Assembly: GCA_024399035.1 (NCBI GenBank)
Contig: JAKSID010000003.1
Location: forward strand, 43,990 to 107,989
Length of the DNA: 64,000 bases
Direction of reading: 5' to 3'
From: Fibrobacter sp.
GTDB lineage: Bacteria > Fibrobacterota > Fibrobacteria > Fibrobacterales > Fibrobacteraceae
Shown in pieces: positions 49,125 through 58,047 of this stretch. The notes under the pieces are model-generated. The model searched no databases, had not been told where the DNA came from, and worked only from the letters and a program-made list of their open reading frames with translations. The number at the start of each line of letters is the position of its first letter. Position 1 is the stretch's first letter. The translations under genes were made by a program, and so were the position numbers.

Positions 49125-50213
49125 GCGAATTTCGGTCCATTTCTTGACCAGGTCCATGAGGAACTTATTTTCTTCAGGCTTGCCCAAGGTGATGCGGACG
49201 TGTTCCGGCAAACCGAAGCTGGTGAGACCGCGAATGATCATGCCGTTTTCTTCCAGGAACTGCACCATTTCCTTGGCCTTAGGGCCGATGTGTACGCAGA
49301 TGAAGTTGCCCTGAGTGGGGAGAACCTTGAAACCGAAACCTTCGAAGAAGGGCTTGAGCACCTTGATACCTTCTGCATTCAGTTCCTGGGTGCGTTCCAC
49401 GTGGTCCTTGTCGCTGAGGGCGGCAATGGCTGCAGCCTGGGCGGCCAGGTTGATGTCGAAAGGCGGCTTGATCTTCCACATGGCCTTGATGACCTGTTCG
49501 CTGGAAATGGCGTAGCCCAGGCGGATACCTGCCAGGCCGTAAATCTTACTGAAGGTGCGGTTGATGAGCAGGTTGGGGTACTTCTCGATCATTTCGAACA
49601 TGCGAGGGTAATCTTCAGCGGTGGCAAATTCTGAGTAGGCTTCGTCCAGGAACACCATCACGTTACTGGGAACCTTGTCCAGGAATTCCTTCAGTTCTGC
49701 GCCTGTGTAGTAAACGCCGGTGGGGTTGTTGGGGCTGCAGATAAAGGCCACACGGGTCTTTTCGTTGATAGCTGCGGCCAACTTGTTCAAATCGGTCTTC
49801 TGGTCGCCTTCGCCAACACCGATGAATTCAGCACCATTAGAAAGGGTGGTGAATTTGTAGACGCTAAAGGTGGGGGTGATGCCAACGCAATTGTCGCCCT
49901 GACGGATAAAAGCCTTACCCACCATATCAATGATTTCGTCGGAACCGTTACCCAGAACCAACTGGCTAGTCTTTACGCCGTAGAATTCAGCCAAAGCGTT
50001 AATCAGGGTAGGAGCATCGCCGCGGGGGTACAGATGCAGGGTGTCCACAATCTTCAAATAGGCTTCCTTGGCCTTGGGCGAAGGACCCAACGGATTTTCG
50101 TTGGATGCAAGCTTAACCACATCGGTAAGGCCGTATTTTGCGCGAATTTCGTCCATGGACTTGCCAGGAACGTAGTCAGAAAGCTTAGATAATTCTGGAC
50201 GCGGCTCAATCAT
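49122..50213 (-). CDS. hisC: Histidinol-phosphate aminotransferase
   Basis: This PLP enzyme transfers the amino group from glutamate to imidazole-acetol phosphate, giving histidinol phosphate. The 363 residues start at the ATG at 50213, chosen because GAGG lies upstream and the extra upstream residues (MRRNANVCYI...) are not family-like. Signatures are VVKLASNENPLGPSPKA at the N-terminus, ICSPNNPTGVYY (substrate loop) and NRTFSKIYGLAGIRLGY with the PLP lysine. It is transcribed before hisN. A TACATTTG box and a palindrome lie upstream. Confidence 0.94.
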   Translation of the reverse strand: MIEPRPELSKLSDYVPGKSMDEIRAKYGLTDVVKLASNENPLGPSPKAKEAYLKIVDTLHLYPRGDAPTLINALAEFYGVKTSQLVLGNGSDEIIDMVGKAFIRQGDNCVGITPTFSVYKFTTLSNGAEFIGVGEGDQKTDLNKLAAAINEKTRVAFICSPNNPTGVYYTGAELKEFLDKVPSNVMVFLDEAYSEFATAEDYPRMFEMIEKYPNLLINRTFSKIYGLAGIRLGYAISSEQVIKAMWKIKPPFDINLAAQAAAIAALSDKDHVERTQELNAEGIKVLKPFFEGFGFKVLPTQGNFICVHIGPKAKEMVQFLEENGMIIRGLTSFGLPEHVRITLGKPEENKFLMDLVKKWTEIR

Positions 50214-50231
50214 ATTAAAACCTCTTTCAAT

Positions 50232-50251
50232 TTTGCTACAAATGTAGCAAA
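50232..50251. repeat. Palindrome in the hisC / outer-membrane gene divergent promoter
   Basis: TTTGCTACA, AA, TGTAGCAAA: nine-base perfect arms with a two-base centre. It covers the hisC TACATTTG box (50239-50246 on the - strand) and lies immediately upstream of the + strand TTTG element (50254-50257). It is a likely operator or a chance overlap of promoter elements. Confidence 0.55.
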
Positions 50252-50271
50252 CATTTGCGTTTCGCCTCAAA
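50239..50271 (-). promoter_or_regulatory. TTTG-N21-TACATTTG promoter of hisC
   Basis: On the - strand TTTG (50271-50268), a 21-base spacer and TACATTTG (50246-50239). Unlike the leaderless cases it lies 25 bases before the ATG, with GAGG in between. Confidence 0.5.
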
Positions 50272-50285
50272 TTTAGTTAAGTTTG
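50254..50285 (+). promoter_or_regulatory. TTTG-N20-TAAGTTTG promoter
   Basis: TTTG at 50254-50257, a 20-base spacer and TAAGTTTG at 50278-50285, then five bases to the ATG at 50291. It is the cleanest full example of the promoter type in the window. Confidence 0.6.
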
Positions 50286-50290
50286 GGGGT

Positions 50291-51010
50291 ATGGGTAGGA
50301 ATCGTTTTTCTATTGTGTCCGCTGTATGCCTTGTGGTAGCTATGCTTGCCACAAGTTCTTTTGCTGTGGACCGTATTTGGAATATGCGCTATACCTTTGG
50401 CCCGGATGGTCGCCCCGCTCCTAGGCTTGCTGCCGGCGTCGGTCTTCAGTCCGATTTTGGTGACCAGGTGCTTTTCCCCATTAATCTTGTGGGCCAGGTG
50501 GCTAGAGACTGGGATCTCGGCGCAAAGATTGACATTTTTTCTTATAACGGTTTAAACAATGTTGTGGCTTCCATCGACTTCGGTGGCCGTTACCGCATTG
50601 GCAATTCCGGCTTTATTGAATTGGATGGCTATTTTGGCCTGAACCGTAATGACCGTACCGCAGTGATTTTGAGCTACGGCAAGGAACATTACATTGCCAA
50701 GGTGTTCTCCAACTATTACGAAGCCCGCGCAGGTGTGCTTGCCGGTGTGGACAAGGGCGATGGATGGGCTCAGCTCGAAATTGGTACCCAGCCCACTTTG
50801 CATTTCGGTGAACATTTCTTGTTCATGATCGAAGTGACTGCCTCTTCCACCATTAGGCACCCGATTCGTGACTTTATGACCGACATTATCCCCAAGGCCG
50901 AAGTTTCTGTGGGTGGCACTCGCATCCGTTTGGACTTCGATATTGGCATTCTTAGGGATGACAATAACGCCGGTAAGAAAATCGCCTTGTACGTTCAGCA
51001 GGCTTTCTAG
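50291..51010 (+). CDS. Outer-membrane beta-barrel protein
   Basis: 239 residues from the ATG at 50291, supported by the TAAGTTTG box five bases upstream. The signal peptide (IVSAVCLVVAMLATSSFA) is followed by alternating hydrophobic strands such as LGAKIDIFSYNGLNN and FIELDGYFGLNRND, ending in Phe (YVQQAF). No enzyme motif is seen. It overlaps the 3' end of the convergent comEC gene by four bases. Function unknown. Confidence 0.75.
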   Translation: MGRNRFSIVSAVCLVVAMLATSSFAVDRIWNMRYTFGPDGRPAPRLAAGVGLQSDFGDQVLFPINLVGQVARDWDLGAKIDIFSYNGLNNVVASIDFGGRYRIGNSGFIELDGYFGLNRNDRTAVILSYGKEHYIAKVFSNYYEARAGVLAGVDKGDGWAQLEIGTQPTLHFGEHFLFMIEVTASSTIRHPIRDFMTDIIPKAEVSVGGTRIRLDFDIGILRDDNNAGKKIALYVQQAF

Positions 51011-53421
51011 TTTGGCTCTAGCATCGTCTTGACTTGCATCGAGTCTTTGCTGAAAATAATATCAATCGTTCCAACTACAGCTGTGTTTAGGTAAGGTAAT
51101 GAAAGGGAATCCAGACGTTGGATGACCTTTTTACTTGGATGCCTAAAACGGTTTCTGCGCCCGCTAGATATGATGGAAACCTTGGGGGCCACCGCTTGCA
51201 AAAAATTTGTGCTGCTGGATGTCTTTGATCCATGGTGCCCTAGTTTTAAGACGTCGCTTTTAAGGGTTACGTTCTTTTTGAGGATTTCTTTTTCGCCGGC
51301 AACGGTGAGGTCGCCGGTTAGGATGGCGGAGTGGCCTAGGCCCTTGGCCCTGAAAGTGATACTTTGGGTGTTGGCGTCATAGCAGGTGCGGGTGCCCGGG
51401 TGGAGAACTTGCAACTCAAAGTAGTTTTCTTTCCAGATGAAACCGCGGGTAATGTCTCGGATGATGACCCCGCGCTTGAATGCTTCGGCGATGACTTTTT
51501 GCCAGGAGTCCTTGTTTTCGATGCGGGCGCAGTCTGTGATCCATAGTTCCTTGACGGGGAATGTCTTGAGGATTGATTGCGACCCGCCGTAGTGATCTAG
51601 GTCCGGATGGGTTATGATGAGGGCGTCTAGACGGGAAACGCCAATGTGATGAAGGTAGGGGACGATAACGTCTTTGCCGGAATCTTTTTTTCCTTTGCCG
51701 CCTAACAGTTCCGAGTCGCCGGCGTCGATGAGCAGGCGCTTGCCGGAGGGCGTGGTAATGAGGTGGCTGTCGCCTTGCCCGATGTCGAGGGTGGTGAGCT
51801 GCCAGCTGGGATGGCTTGCCCTGAACAATCCTTGGTAGGCAAAAATTGCGGAAAACGTCAAGAGGCATATGAATCCATAGGCCCGGGCTAGTTTGTTGGC
51901 TCTGCATAAGGGGAGTAGAACCACCAGGACTCCACAAAGCAGTAGAATGCTTGGACCGAAGGGGCCTACGGTCATGGAGGCTTGGGCAGAGTCAGATAGT
52001 TTGTTTGTAAGCAGGGTGGCGAGCCTTAAAAAGAACTGGGCAGCGTAACAAAAGTATTCGCGGAAAAAATCTATGGGGGAGATGAGGGCGAAAAGGCCTG
52101 CCTGCATTCCCATGGAAATGGCGGGAACCACCACGATGTTACCAAGCCAGGCGAATGGCGAAAGGGTTTTGAAATGATGAATCAAAAATGGTGCGGTAGA
52201 AAGTGTTGCGCACAAAGTAACGTATGTGGGCTCCAGGACGTAACCTTGGAATAATCCCCAGATTTTATTCTTTTTGAACGGGTCGGGTAGCTTTTTTAAG
52301 GGGTTCATTGGACCGCTAATGAGAATGCCCATGGTGGCCGCCACAGAAAGCTGAAAACCGGGATTCCAGATGACAGCGGGTTCGGGAATCATAATAAAGA
52401 GTAGGGCAACCCCAAGGCTGTTTAATGTGTTTGCCTTTCGTTGGAATAATGCTCCTACCTGTGGCACGGCGAACATCAGAACCGCTCGCCTGACTGCAGG
52501 AGAGCCTCCTGTAATGGGGATGTAGACTAGCAGCAGGATAATGGCGACGATTCGCACAATGTGGTGGGGGAGACCGGTGGCCTTCAAGAAAATCATGAGC
52601 ATGCCCGCCAAAAGTACCACATGGAAACCGCTAATCGCAAGAACGTGGACGAGGCCGGACCTCTGGAAATCACTGCGGAGCGCGTCGGGAATACCCGAGC
52701 GATCGCCTGCCAGCAACCCAAGCAATAGGCCCGTTTCCGCAGGCTGCAAGTACTGGGCGAATCGCCCGGCGATCCATTTGCGGAATTCGTAAAAACTGCG
52801 CTCGGGAACCCAATGATGCTTGTAAACCGTCCAATGCTTGAACTTGCCATAGCTGGAAAGGCCCTGGGAACGCAGCCAACCTTTAGTATCGAATCCTCCG
52901 GGAACCGTGGGCGGGTTTACGGGGTACCACGACGCCTCATAGCAAATGGAATCGCCGGGCAGAGGTAATATGGGCAGGTCTCGTTTTTCGGTTAAGCGGA
53001 CTCGAACACCCGCCGCTATCGGATCTGTAATCTTGATGATGATTGCCTGGCCCGAGGCTTTCGCCTGGCTGCTTTCCACTAGGCCGCACCCGGTTTCCGC
53101 GATGCTACTGCCCGCGACGGTCCCGCTCGCGACTGTGCCCCCGCCGATTCCCGCGACTGTGCCCCCCTCAAAAGTGAATTCGTGACATACTATCCCGGCA
53201 GCCAATGAAACGAAAATCACCCACTGCAAGAACCGTGGCAAAACATGGTCAATGAAAACAATGGGGACAAGCAGCGCAAAGGCAAAATTTGGCGCATCAA
53301 GGCTTGCAAATGTGATGGCCATAACAATAGCGCTCAAAAGCGCTGGCTTTCCGGACAATGGGGACAGTAATTGCTCCATTTGATTCCAGAAAATCACTTT
53401 ATAATTGGTTCGGCAAAGCAT
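51007..53421 (-). CDS. comEC: ComEC/Rec2-family DNA internalisation protein
   Basis: About 800 residues. Hydrophobic N-terminal helices and a short OB-like part are followed by the Competence domain (LLGLLAGDRSGIPDALRSDF, VLAISGFHVVLLAG) with several membrane helices. A C-terminal metallo-beta-lactamase domain follows (LDIGQGDSHLITTPSG, IITHPDLDHYGG, LKLGHHGSKTSSS). ComEC forms the inner-membrane channel for single-stranded DNA in natural transformation. A Gly/Val/Ala-rich insert (TVAGIGGGTVASGTVAG) interrupts the OB region. Two starts are possible: 53421, as given, or the ATG at 53379 (MEQLLSPLSG). Competence itself is not shown. Confidence 0.88.
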   Translation of the reverse strand: MLCRTNYKVIFWNQMEQLLSPLSGKPALLSAIVMAITFASLDAPNFAFALLVPIVFIDHVLPRFLQWVIFVSLAAGIVCHEFTFEGGTVAGIGGGTVASGTVAGSSIAETGCGLVESSQAKASGQAIIIKITDPIAAGVRVRLTEKRDLPILPLPGDSICYEASWYPVNPPTVPGGFDTKGWLRSQGLSSYGKFKHWTVYKHHWVPERSFYEFRKWIAGRFAQYLQPAETGLLLGLLAGDRSGIPDALRSDFQRSGLVHVLAISGFHVVLLAGMLMIFLKATGLPHHIVRIVAIILLLVYIPITGGSPAVRRAVLMFAVPQVGALFQRKANTLNSLGVALLFIMIPEPAVIWNPGFQLSVAATMGILISGPMNPLKKLPDPFKKNKIWGLFQGYVLEPTYVTLCATLSTAPFLIHHFKTLSPFAWLGNIVVVPAISMGMQAGLFALISPIDFFREYFCYAAQFFLRLATLLTNKLSDSAQASMTVGPFGPSILLLCGVLVVLLPLCRANKLARAYGFICLLTFSAIFAYQGLFRASHPSWQLTTLDIGQGDSHLITTPSGKRLLIDAGDSELLGGKGKKDSGKDVIVPYLHHIGVSRLDALIITHPDLDHYGGSQSILKTFPVKELWITDCARIENKDSWQKVIAEAFKRGVIIRDITRGFIWKENYFELQVLHPGTRTCYDANTQSITFRAKGLGHSAILTGDLTVAGEKEILKKNVTLKSDVLKLGHHGSKTSSSTNFLQAVAPKVSIISSGRRNRFRHPSKKVIQRLDSLSLPYLNTAVVGTIDIIFSKDSMQVKTMLEPN
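53128..53166. repeat. In-frame 24-base direct repeat inside comEC
   Basis: CGCGACTGTGCCCCC occurs at 53128-53142 and 53152-53166, 24 bases apart and therefore eight codons in frame. A third, degenerate CGCGACGGTCCC lies just before (from 53112). It encodes the GGTVA-type insert. Confidence 0.7.
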
Positions 53422-53489
53422 ATTAACCTATATTACGGAGAGAGTTTTCTCCTATACACGCTTTTTTTGAGAATTTGGACCCGGTTATT

Positions 53490-54758
53490 ATGAAAAAGAT
53501 TTGTAAAAGTGTTTTGACAGTCTTTTTAGTGGCTATGTCAGCCATGTTTTCTGCGTGTATGACGGATTCAGAAGAAAAAATCCCGACCTTGTATCCGGAC
53601 AATGGCCTTCGTTTTAGGCTGTTCCCTAACGATGCGGCCGTCAATGATTCTGCGTCTGCAAATCTTGCCCATGGCCTGACCTTTATGGTGCATCCCAATG
53701 CGACTTACGAGCTGTCTTTTGATGCGGATACCACATTTGGTGATGCGCCTAGACTGCAATTGTTTAAAACGAAGCCTGTGGAAAATGACCCCAGCCTTGT
53801 CAGCTTGAGCAAGGTGAAAACTGTTACTGCAAAAATGGAAAATGGGCGCTACGTCTATAGGTTTATGTGCGAGAAAAGTGTCAGCGAAACCTGGGCACTG
53901 ACCTTGCAACAACACGGAACTTATTACCAAGGTTCCACGAATAACGTTCGCCTAACTGGTAACGGCGCCTATTCGGATCACATGTCCTTGAATTTGATTG
54001 TGGTGGGAAACGTTGCCTCCAAGCTTTCTAACTTTACCATCGATGATCTTGCAAACGATTTGCTTGCTGAATTCAGAAAGAATTACACCAGCATCACTAT
54101 TGATACTCTGTATGTGAACTATGCGGATAAACACCCGACATTGGGTTCTAAGTATCCCGCTAATCAACCTTGGTATGCGGGATGGTCTTCTGAAGATAAA
54201 ATGGTCAGTGAGCTTGGTGGATGGCCGGGAATTGAAAACGCCCTGGACATTGTGCTGGTACACTATATCAATGATGAAGACGTTCTAGGATACAGCAACT
54301 TGTTCAGTGGAAATATGGGTGGAGGTTCCGGAAGTACTGTGGTTCTAGGCGCATTTGTAAAGGGTAGCGATAAGGCTCGTTCCCTAAAAGAAAAAGAAAT
54401 CCTTGCAACGGCAATTCATGAATCTGGCCATTTCTTTGGTCTGCGCCATACAACAACGGCTCGCGGCGATATTGGCGATTATGGTGACCTATCCAATAAA
54501 GAAGATGGTTTTAAAGACACTCCTTTCTGTGAAGATCTTTGGCTTAGTCCCTTGTTCAAGAAACGTTCTGATTTGAATATCGGCGAATGGGTTATGCCGC
54601 GTATCAAGTTCCCTGTGATTGCCGGTGTGTTTGACTATAGAACGTGCCTGGATGCAAGCAACATTATGTTCCCCTATGATACCGAAAGCGACTATGACGG
54701 TTTCTCGGAACAACAGCTTGCGATGATGCGCGCCACCTTGATGATTTATCCCCACTAA
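53490..54758 (+). CDS. Metzincin-type zinc metalloprotease lipoprotein
   Basis: About 422 residues from the ATG at 53490, with a signal peptide and lipobox FSAC. The C-terminal half holds the extended zinc motif HESGHFFGLRH (HExxHxxGxxH) and a Met-turn NIMFPYD, the defining pair of metzincins. The N-terminal 150 residues are beta-rich and may be a carrier or binding domain. The protein is probably anchored in the outer membrane with the protease outside the cytoplasm. The substrate is unknown. The DUF4416 gene follows 10 bases downstream. Confidence 0.8.
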   Translation: MKKICKSVLTVFLVAMSAMFSACMTDSEEKIPTLYPDNGLRFRLFPNDAAVNDSASANLAHGLTFMVHPNATYELSFDADTTFGDAPRLQLFKTKPVENDPSLVSLSKVKTVTAKMENGRYVYRFMCEKSVSETWALTLQQHGTYYQGSTNNVRLTGNGAYSDHMSLNLIVVGNVASKLSNFTIDDLANDLLAEFRKNYTSITIDTLYVNYADKHPTLGSKYPANQPWYAGWSSEDKMVSELGGWPGIENALDIVLVHYINDEDVLGYSNLFSGNMGGGSGSTVVLGAFVKGSDKARSLKEKEILATAIHESGHFFGLRHTTTARGDIGDYGDLSNKEDGFKDTPFCEDLWLSPLFKKRSDLNIGEWVMPRIKFPVIAGVFDYRTCLDASNIMFPYDTESDYDGFSEQQLAMMRATLMIYPH

Positions 54759-54768
54759 TGGAATTTGT

Positions 54769-55308
54769 ATGAAAGCCTCTCAATTTTCTGAACAAGCACA
54801 GCTAATCGCCTTTGTCCTTCAAAAAGGTTCTGAGTGGGATCCCGCGGTTTTAGAGATGTTGGAAAAGACTTGGGGCCCGATTCGCCACAAGGGTAAGCTT
54901 TTTGCATTTGACAAAACTCCCTACTATACGCCGGAAATGGGCGAGGGGTTGTATCGCGGTGTAGTGTCCTTTGAAAAGACCATTTCTCCTGAGACTATTG
55001 CTGATGAAAAGGAACGCAGCAACGCCTTGGAATTGACCACGGCCACCAGCGACAATCTGGATCATCGCCATGTGAATATTGACATTGGTTATATGGATTT
55101 GGATAAGGTGGTTCTGCCTAGTTATAAGCGTGGCCCGTTCAAGTTGTACGCAGGCAAGGGCGTTTGGCTAGATATGCTTTTGACTTATGCCAAGGGTGTG
55201 TTTCACCCTACCAGCTGGGCCTTTGAAGACTTTGTTCGAAACCCTTACCAGCATGATCTTCAGCTTATTCGCGAAAAATTTAAGAAGGCGAGTGCAGCAA
55301 AAAAATAA
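54769..55308 (+). CDS. DUF4416 family protein
   Basis: 179 residues with the DUF4416 pattern: GKLFAFDKTPYYTPEMGEGLYR, later RHVNIDIGYMDLDKVVL and an aromatic HPTSWAFEDFV near the end. No catalytic residues are known for the family. It is cytoplasmic by sequence and probably co-transcribed with the metzincin gene. The last codons (FKKASAAKK) are duplicated as non-coding sequence 85 bases downstream. Confidence 0.85.
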   Translation: MKASQFSEQAQLIAFVLQKGSEWDPAVLEMLEKTWGPIRHKGKLFAFDKTPYYTPEMGEGLYRGVVSFEKTISPETIADEKERSNALELTTATSDNLDHRHVNIDIGYMDLDKVVLPSYKRGPFKLYAGKGVWLDMLLTYAKGVFHPTSWAFEDFVRNPYQHDLQLIREKFKKASAAKK

Positions 55309-55383
55309 GGGTACTTATTTTTTTATTGCCGAGCCGCACTGAAATGGCCTTGAAAAGGCCCAGTTTAAGAAGGCGAGTGCTGC
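55279..55383 (+). repeat. Duplicated 20-base segment at the end of the DUF4416 gene
   Basis: TTTAAGAAGGCGAGTGCAGC at 55279-55298, in the gene, recurs at 55364-55383 with one change. Between them lies GGCCTT-GAA-AAGGCC (55346-55360). Directly after the second copy is GCAAAGTGC-GATA-GCACTTTGC (55386-55407), a perfect nine-base hairpin in the convergent gap. Confidence 0.7.
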
Positions 55384-55425
55384 GGGCAAAGTGCGATAGC
55401 ACTTTGCACATAGCCGAGGCGCTAC

Positions 55426-56040
55426 CTAAGTTACAATAAAGTATCCGTAGCAGAACACCGCTGCGAATACAATGGGCAAAACCGCCCAAATTCCCTGGAA
55501 ATAATGTTTAATATCAATCGGGCTCATTGACATATGGTCGATGACAGATATGGCCAGGTACCAAAGGATAATCTGCCCCCAAATGGGGTAGGTGCCGTTC
55601 ATAATCTGGTTGATGATGAAAGACTCGCAAATGAGCCCCGCAAATACAGGGGCGCAAGCGCAAAGGGAATGTTGGATAGCCTTTAAGAAAATGGGACCAC
55701 GGACAACGTAGCTGATGTGTCCCAGGGAATCGCCCTTGGTATCTAAAAAGCTGATTTCTGTAACCTTTGCTCCGGATAAAATAGCGAACAGCGCGTGGGC
55801 GCATTCGTGGATGATGGTGCCTGCGATGGTGACGTAGTTGCAAATGAATAAGGCTGTGCGCACACCAAAGATTTTGGACAGAACTGCAATCTGAATCTTT
55901 TCTACAGCGTTCATGATTGCTCCGACGATGATGACAGAAAAGATGAGAATGACCGCCAGTACTCCGCTGGCGGCTGCTACACCCTGGGCTCCATAGCCTA
56001 GGGCCAAAAAGTCAAGAATCTGTCGGAATAGATGTGCCAT
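55426..56040 (-). CDS. Membrane protein with HExxH motif (M50-like)
   Basis: 204 residues with about five hydrophobic segments. HECAHALFAILSGAKV lies in the middle of one, followed by the SFLDTKGDSLGHISYVVRG loop. That combination recalls site-2-protease-like (M50) or DUF3267 membrane peptidases, although the second metal ligand (NxxPxxxLDGG) is not visible. It may be a non-proteolytic relative. AAGG precedes the ATG. It is divergent from the peptidase-MA-like gene with 21 bases between starts. Confidence 0.65.
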   Translation of the reverse strand: MAHLFRQILDFLALGYGAQGVAAASGVLAVILIFSVIIVGAIMNAVEKIQIAVLSKIFGVRTALFICNYVTIAGTIIHECAHALFAILSGAKVTEISFLDTKGDSLGHISYVVRGPIFLKAIQHSLCACAPVFAGLICESFIINQIMNGTYPIWGQIILWYLAISVIDHMSMSPIDIKHYFQGIWAVLPIVFAAVFCYGYFIVT

Positions 56041-56061
56041 TTTTTACTACCTTAAAATATA

Positions 56062-57057
56062 ATGAAATCTTTCAAGTCCATAGCTCTTGTTGCTGCACTC
56101 CTGCTCGTTCTTGTGTGGGCTCTTCATGTATTTAAGGAAAAGTCCGCGGAGCTTGAAGCCTTTAACAAGCACGAAAAATTGGTGGCGGAAACTAACGAAT
56201 GCTTGGAAGCCAGTGAATGGAATTGCGCAGAAAAAAGTGTAAGGGCTTTGTTGGAAGAATCTCCCGACGACAAGAACCTGCATTTGCACTTGGCTGGAAT
56301 TCTTTATGAGCAGGAACGTTACGACGACTGCATCGAATATGTGGAATCCTTGGGCTATGAAAGTAATGAACTGGATTTTCTTAAGCAAAAATCTGAGTTG
56401 CTGAAGCAGGAAATGGCGACCTTGGGATTGGAACGTTCGGCTCACTTCCGATTGGAATTCGAAGGTCGCCCCTCTAGACGCGACGTGACGGAAGCGCTGG
56501 CTGTTCTTGAGGTGGCTTACGATTCTCTTTGCCGGTTGTTCGGTTTTAGCCCCGAGAATAAAATGCATCTGGTGCTTTACCAGTCTGCGGAGTACCAAGG
56601 TATAGGGCCGCGCCCGGATTGGGTGGGGGCCGTATACGATGGAAAACTTCGTGTTCCCGTAAACGTGATGGAATATCCCCAGGTTTACCGCCCTATGTTT
56701 TTCCATGAACTGACCCACGCCTTTGTTCGCGCCATGACCCGAGCTAAGGTTCCTCTTTGGGTGAATGAAGGAATTGCCCAGGTTATTGATGCGTCTCGAT
56801 CCAATAAGCCCCGCCCCTCGGGTGGCGTGCCTTCGCTTGATGCGCTGACCGAGCCTTTTGTGAAAGAAGCCGACAGAGGTTCTGCCGAAAAACTTTACTG
56901 GTATTCTGAACGTATGGTTCGCCAGATGTTGAATCGAAACGGCAGTTTTGAAAACTTTAGAGAATTTGTTCAAAGCTTACATCGTCAAGACATTGATAAG
57001 GCTTTGAATCAGTATTATTCCGTATCTGCAAGACAGTTGCTTGATGAGGCGAGGTAG
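56062..57057 (+). CDS. Membrane-anchored peptidase-MA-like protein with TPR region
   Basis: 331 residues. An N-terminal anchor helix (SIALVAALLLVLVWAL) is followed by a helical TPR-like part (ECLEASEWNCAEKSVRALLEE, NLHLHLAGILYEQERYDDC). The C-terminal domain has HELTHAF and VNEGIAQVID, matching the peptidase MA (gluzincin) pattern of HExxH plus a downstream Glu. Active-site residues are complete. The substrate is unknown and the domain should face the periplasm. The asparaginase gene starts two bases after its stop. Confidence 0.8.
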   Translation: MKSFKSIALVAALLLVLVWALHVFKEKSAELEAFNKHEKLVAETNECLEASEWNCAEKSVRALLEESPDDKNLHLHLAGILYEQERYDDCIEYVESLGYESNELDFLKQKSELLKQEMATLGLERSAHFRLEFEGRPSRRDVTEALAVLEVAYDSLCRLFGFSPENKMHLVLYQSAEYQGIGPRPDWVGAVYDGKLRVPVNVMEYPQVYRPMFFHELTHAFVRAMTRAKVPLWVNEGIAQVIDASRSNKPRPSGGVPSLDALTEPFVKEADRGSAEKLYWYSERMVRQMLNRNGSFENFREFVQSLHRQDIDKALNQYYSVSARQLLDEAR

Positions 57058-57058
57058 T

Positions 57059-58018
57059 ATGGCTAAGAAGAATATTGTGATTCTTGCAACCGGCGGAACC
57101 ATCGCAGGCGTTGGTGAGGCAGGTGCAAATACGGGCTACGTATCTGGCCAAATTGCTGGTGCAGATCTTGTGGCTGCAGTGCCTGAAATTGCTGATTACG
57201 CCAACGTGACTGTGGAGCAGATTTGTAATGTGAATTCCGACGATATGACATCGGAAATCTGGTTGCAGTTGCGCCGTCGTATTGATGAACTTGAGGCGGA
57301 TGCTTTCGTCATTACCCATGGCACCGACACCATGGATGAAACCGCATACTTTTTAAGCTTGACTTTGCATACGGATAAGCCTGTGATTCTGACGGGTTCC
57401 ATGCGCCCAGCCACAGCAAAAGAACCGGATGGCCCTGCCAACTTGCTTGGCGCTGTAAGAACTGCTGCCGCCTTCGCTGTGGCTGATGATAAGCCCGAAA
57501 ACAACGTGTGGGTTTACTTTGGCGACGAGTTGTTTGATGCTCGACGCGTTCAGAAATGCAGTGCCAGTGAGTTGCAGCCTATGGGTGTCAGTTTTCCTGG
57601 TGATACTGGGGAAGGCTCCGGTTTAGATTGCAATGGCGACGGGAACTTCTTTGATGTCGCGAGCCTTACGGAATTGCCCAGGGTTAACGTGGTCTACTTC
57701 GCGGTAGATTCCGACCCGCGCCTTTTGGAATATGCCGCCAGCGTCTCTGAAGGTATCGTCATCGCGGGCGCAGGCTCCGGTGAGTTCAGCCTCGCCTGGT
57801 CCAGGGCCTTGGCAAACATCGATATCCCTGTGGTCATGTCCACCCGCATCAATCACGGTTCCGTAACTCTCAATGCGGCCCTGTCCCAGGCTCCCGACGG
57901 CGTTGCCCGCGTCAGTGCCGGCACGCTCCCGCCGCAGAAAGCCGCGGTCCTTTTACGCCTCGCCCTAACGCAAACAAAAAATCCCGCGAAACTTCGCAGG
58001 ATCTTTGAAAACGCCTAG
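57059..58018 (+). CDS. L-asparaginase (type II-like fold)
   Basis: 319 residues from the ATG at 57059, with GAGG in the preceding codons. Threonines of the two catalytic triads are in ILATGGTIAG and THGTDTMDETAYFL. The KPVILTGSMRPATAKEPDGP segment completes the family pattern. It hydrolyses asparagine to aspartate and ammonia. No signal peptide is visible, so it is probably cytoplasmic although its sequence is closer to type II enzymes. It follows the membrane peptidase by two bases, consistent with amino-acid scavenging. Confidence 0.9.
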   Translation: MAKKNIVILATGGTIAGVGEAGANTGYVSGQIAGADLVAAVPEIADYANVTVEQICNVNSDDMTSEIWLQLRRRIDELEADAFVITHGTDTMDETAYFLSLTLHTDKPVILTGSMRPATAKEPDGPANLLGAVRTAAAFAVADDKPENNVWVYFGDELFDARRVQKCSASELQPMGVSFPGDTGEGSGLDCNGDGNFFDVASLTELPRVNVVYFAVDSDPRLLEYAASVSEGIVIAGAGSGEFSLAWSRALANIDIPVVMSTRINHGSVTLNAALSQAPDGVARVSAGTLPPQKAAVLLRLALTQTKNPAKLRRIFENA

Positions 58019-58047
58019 CAATTTTTGCGCGGGCTCATCAAAAACAC

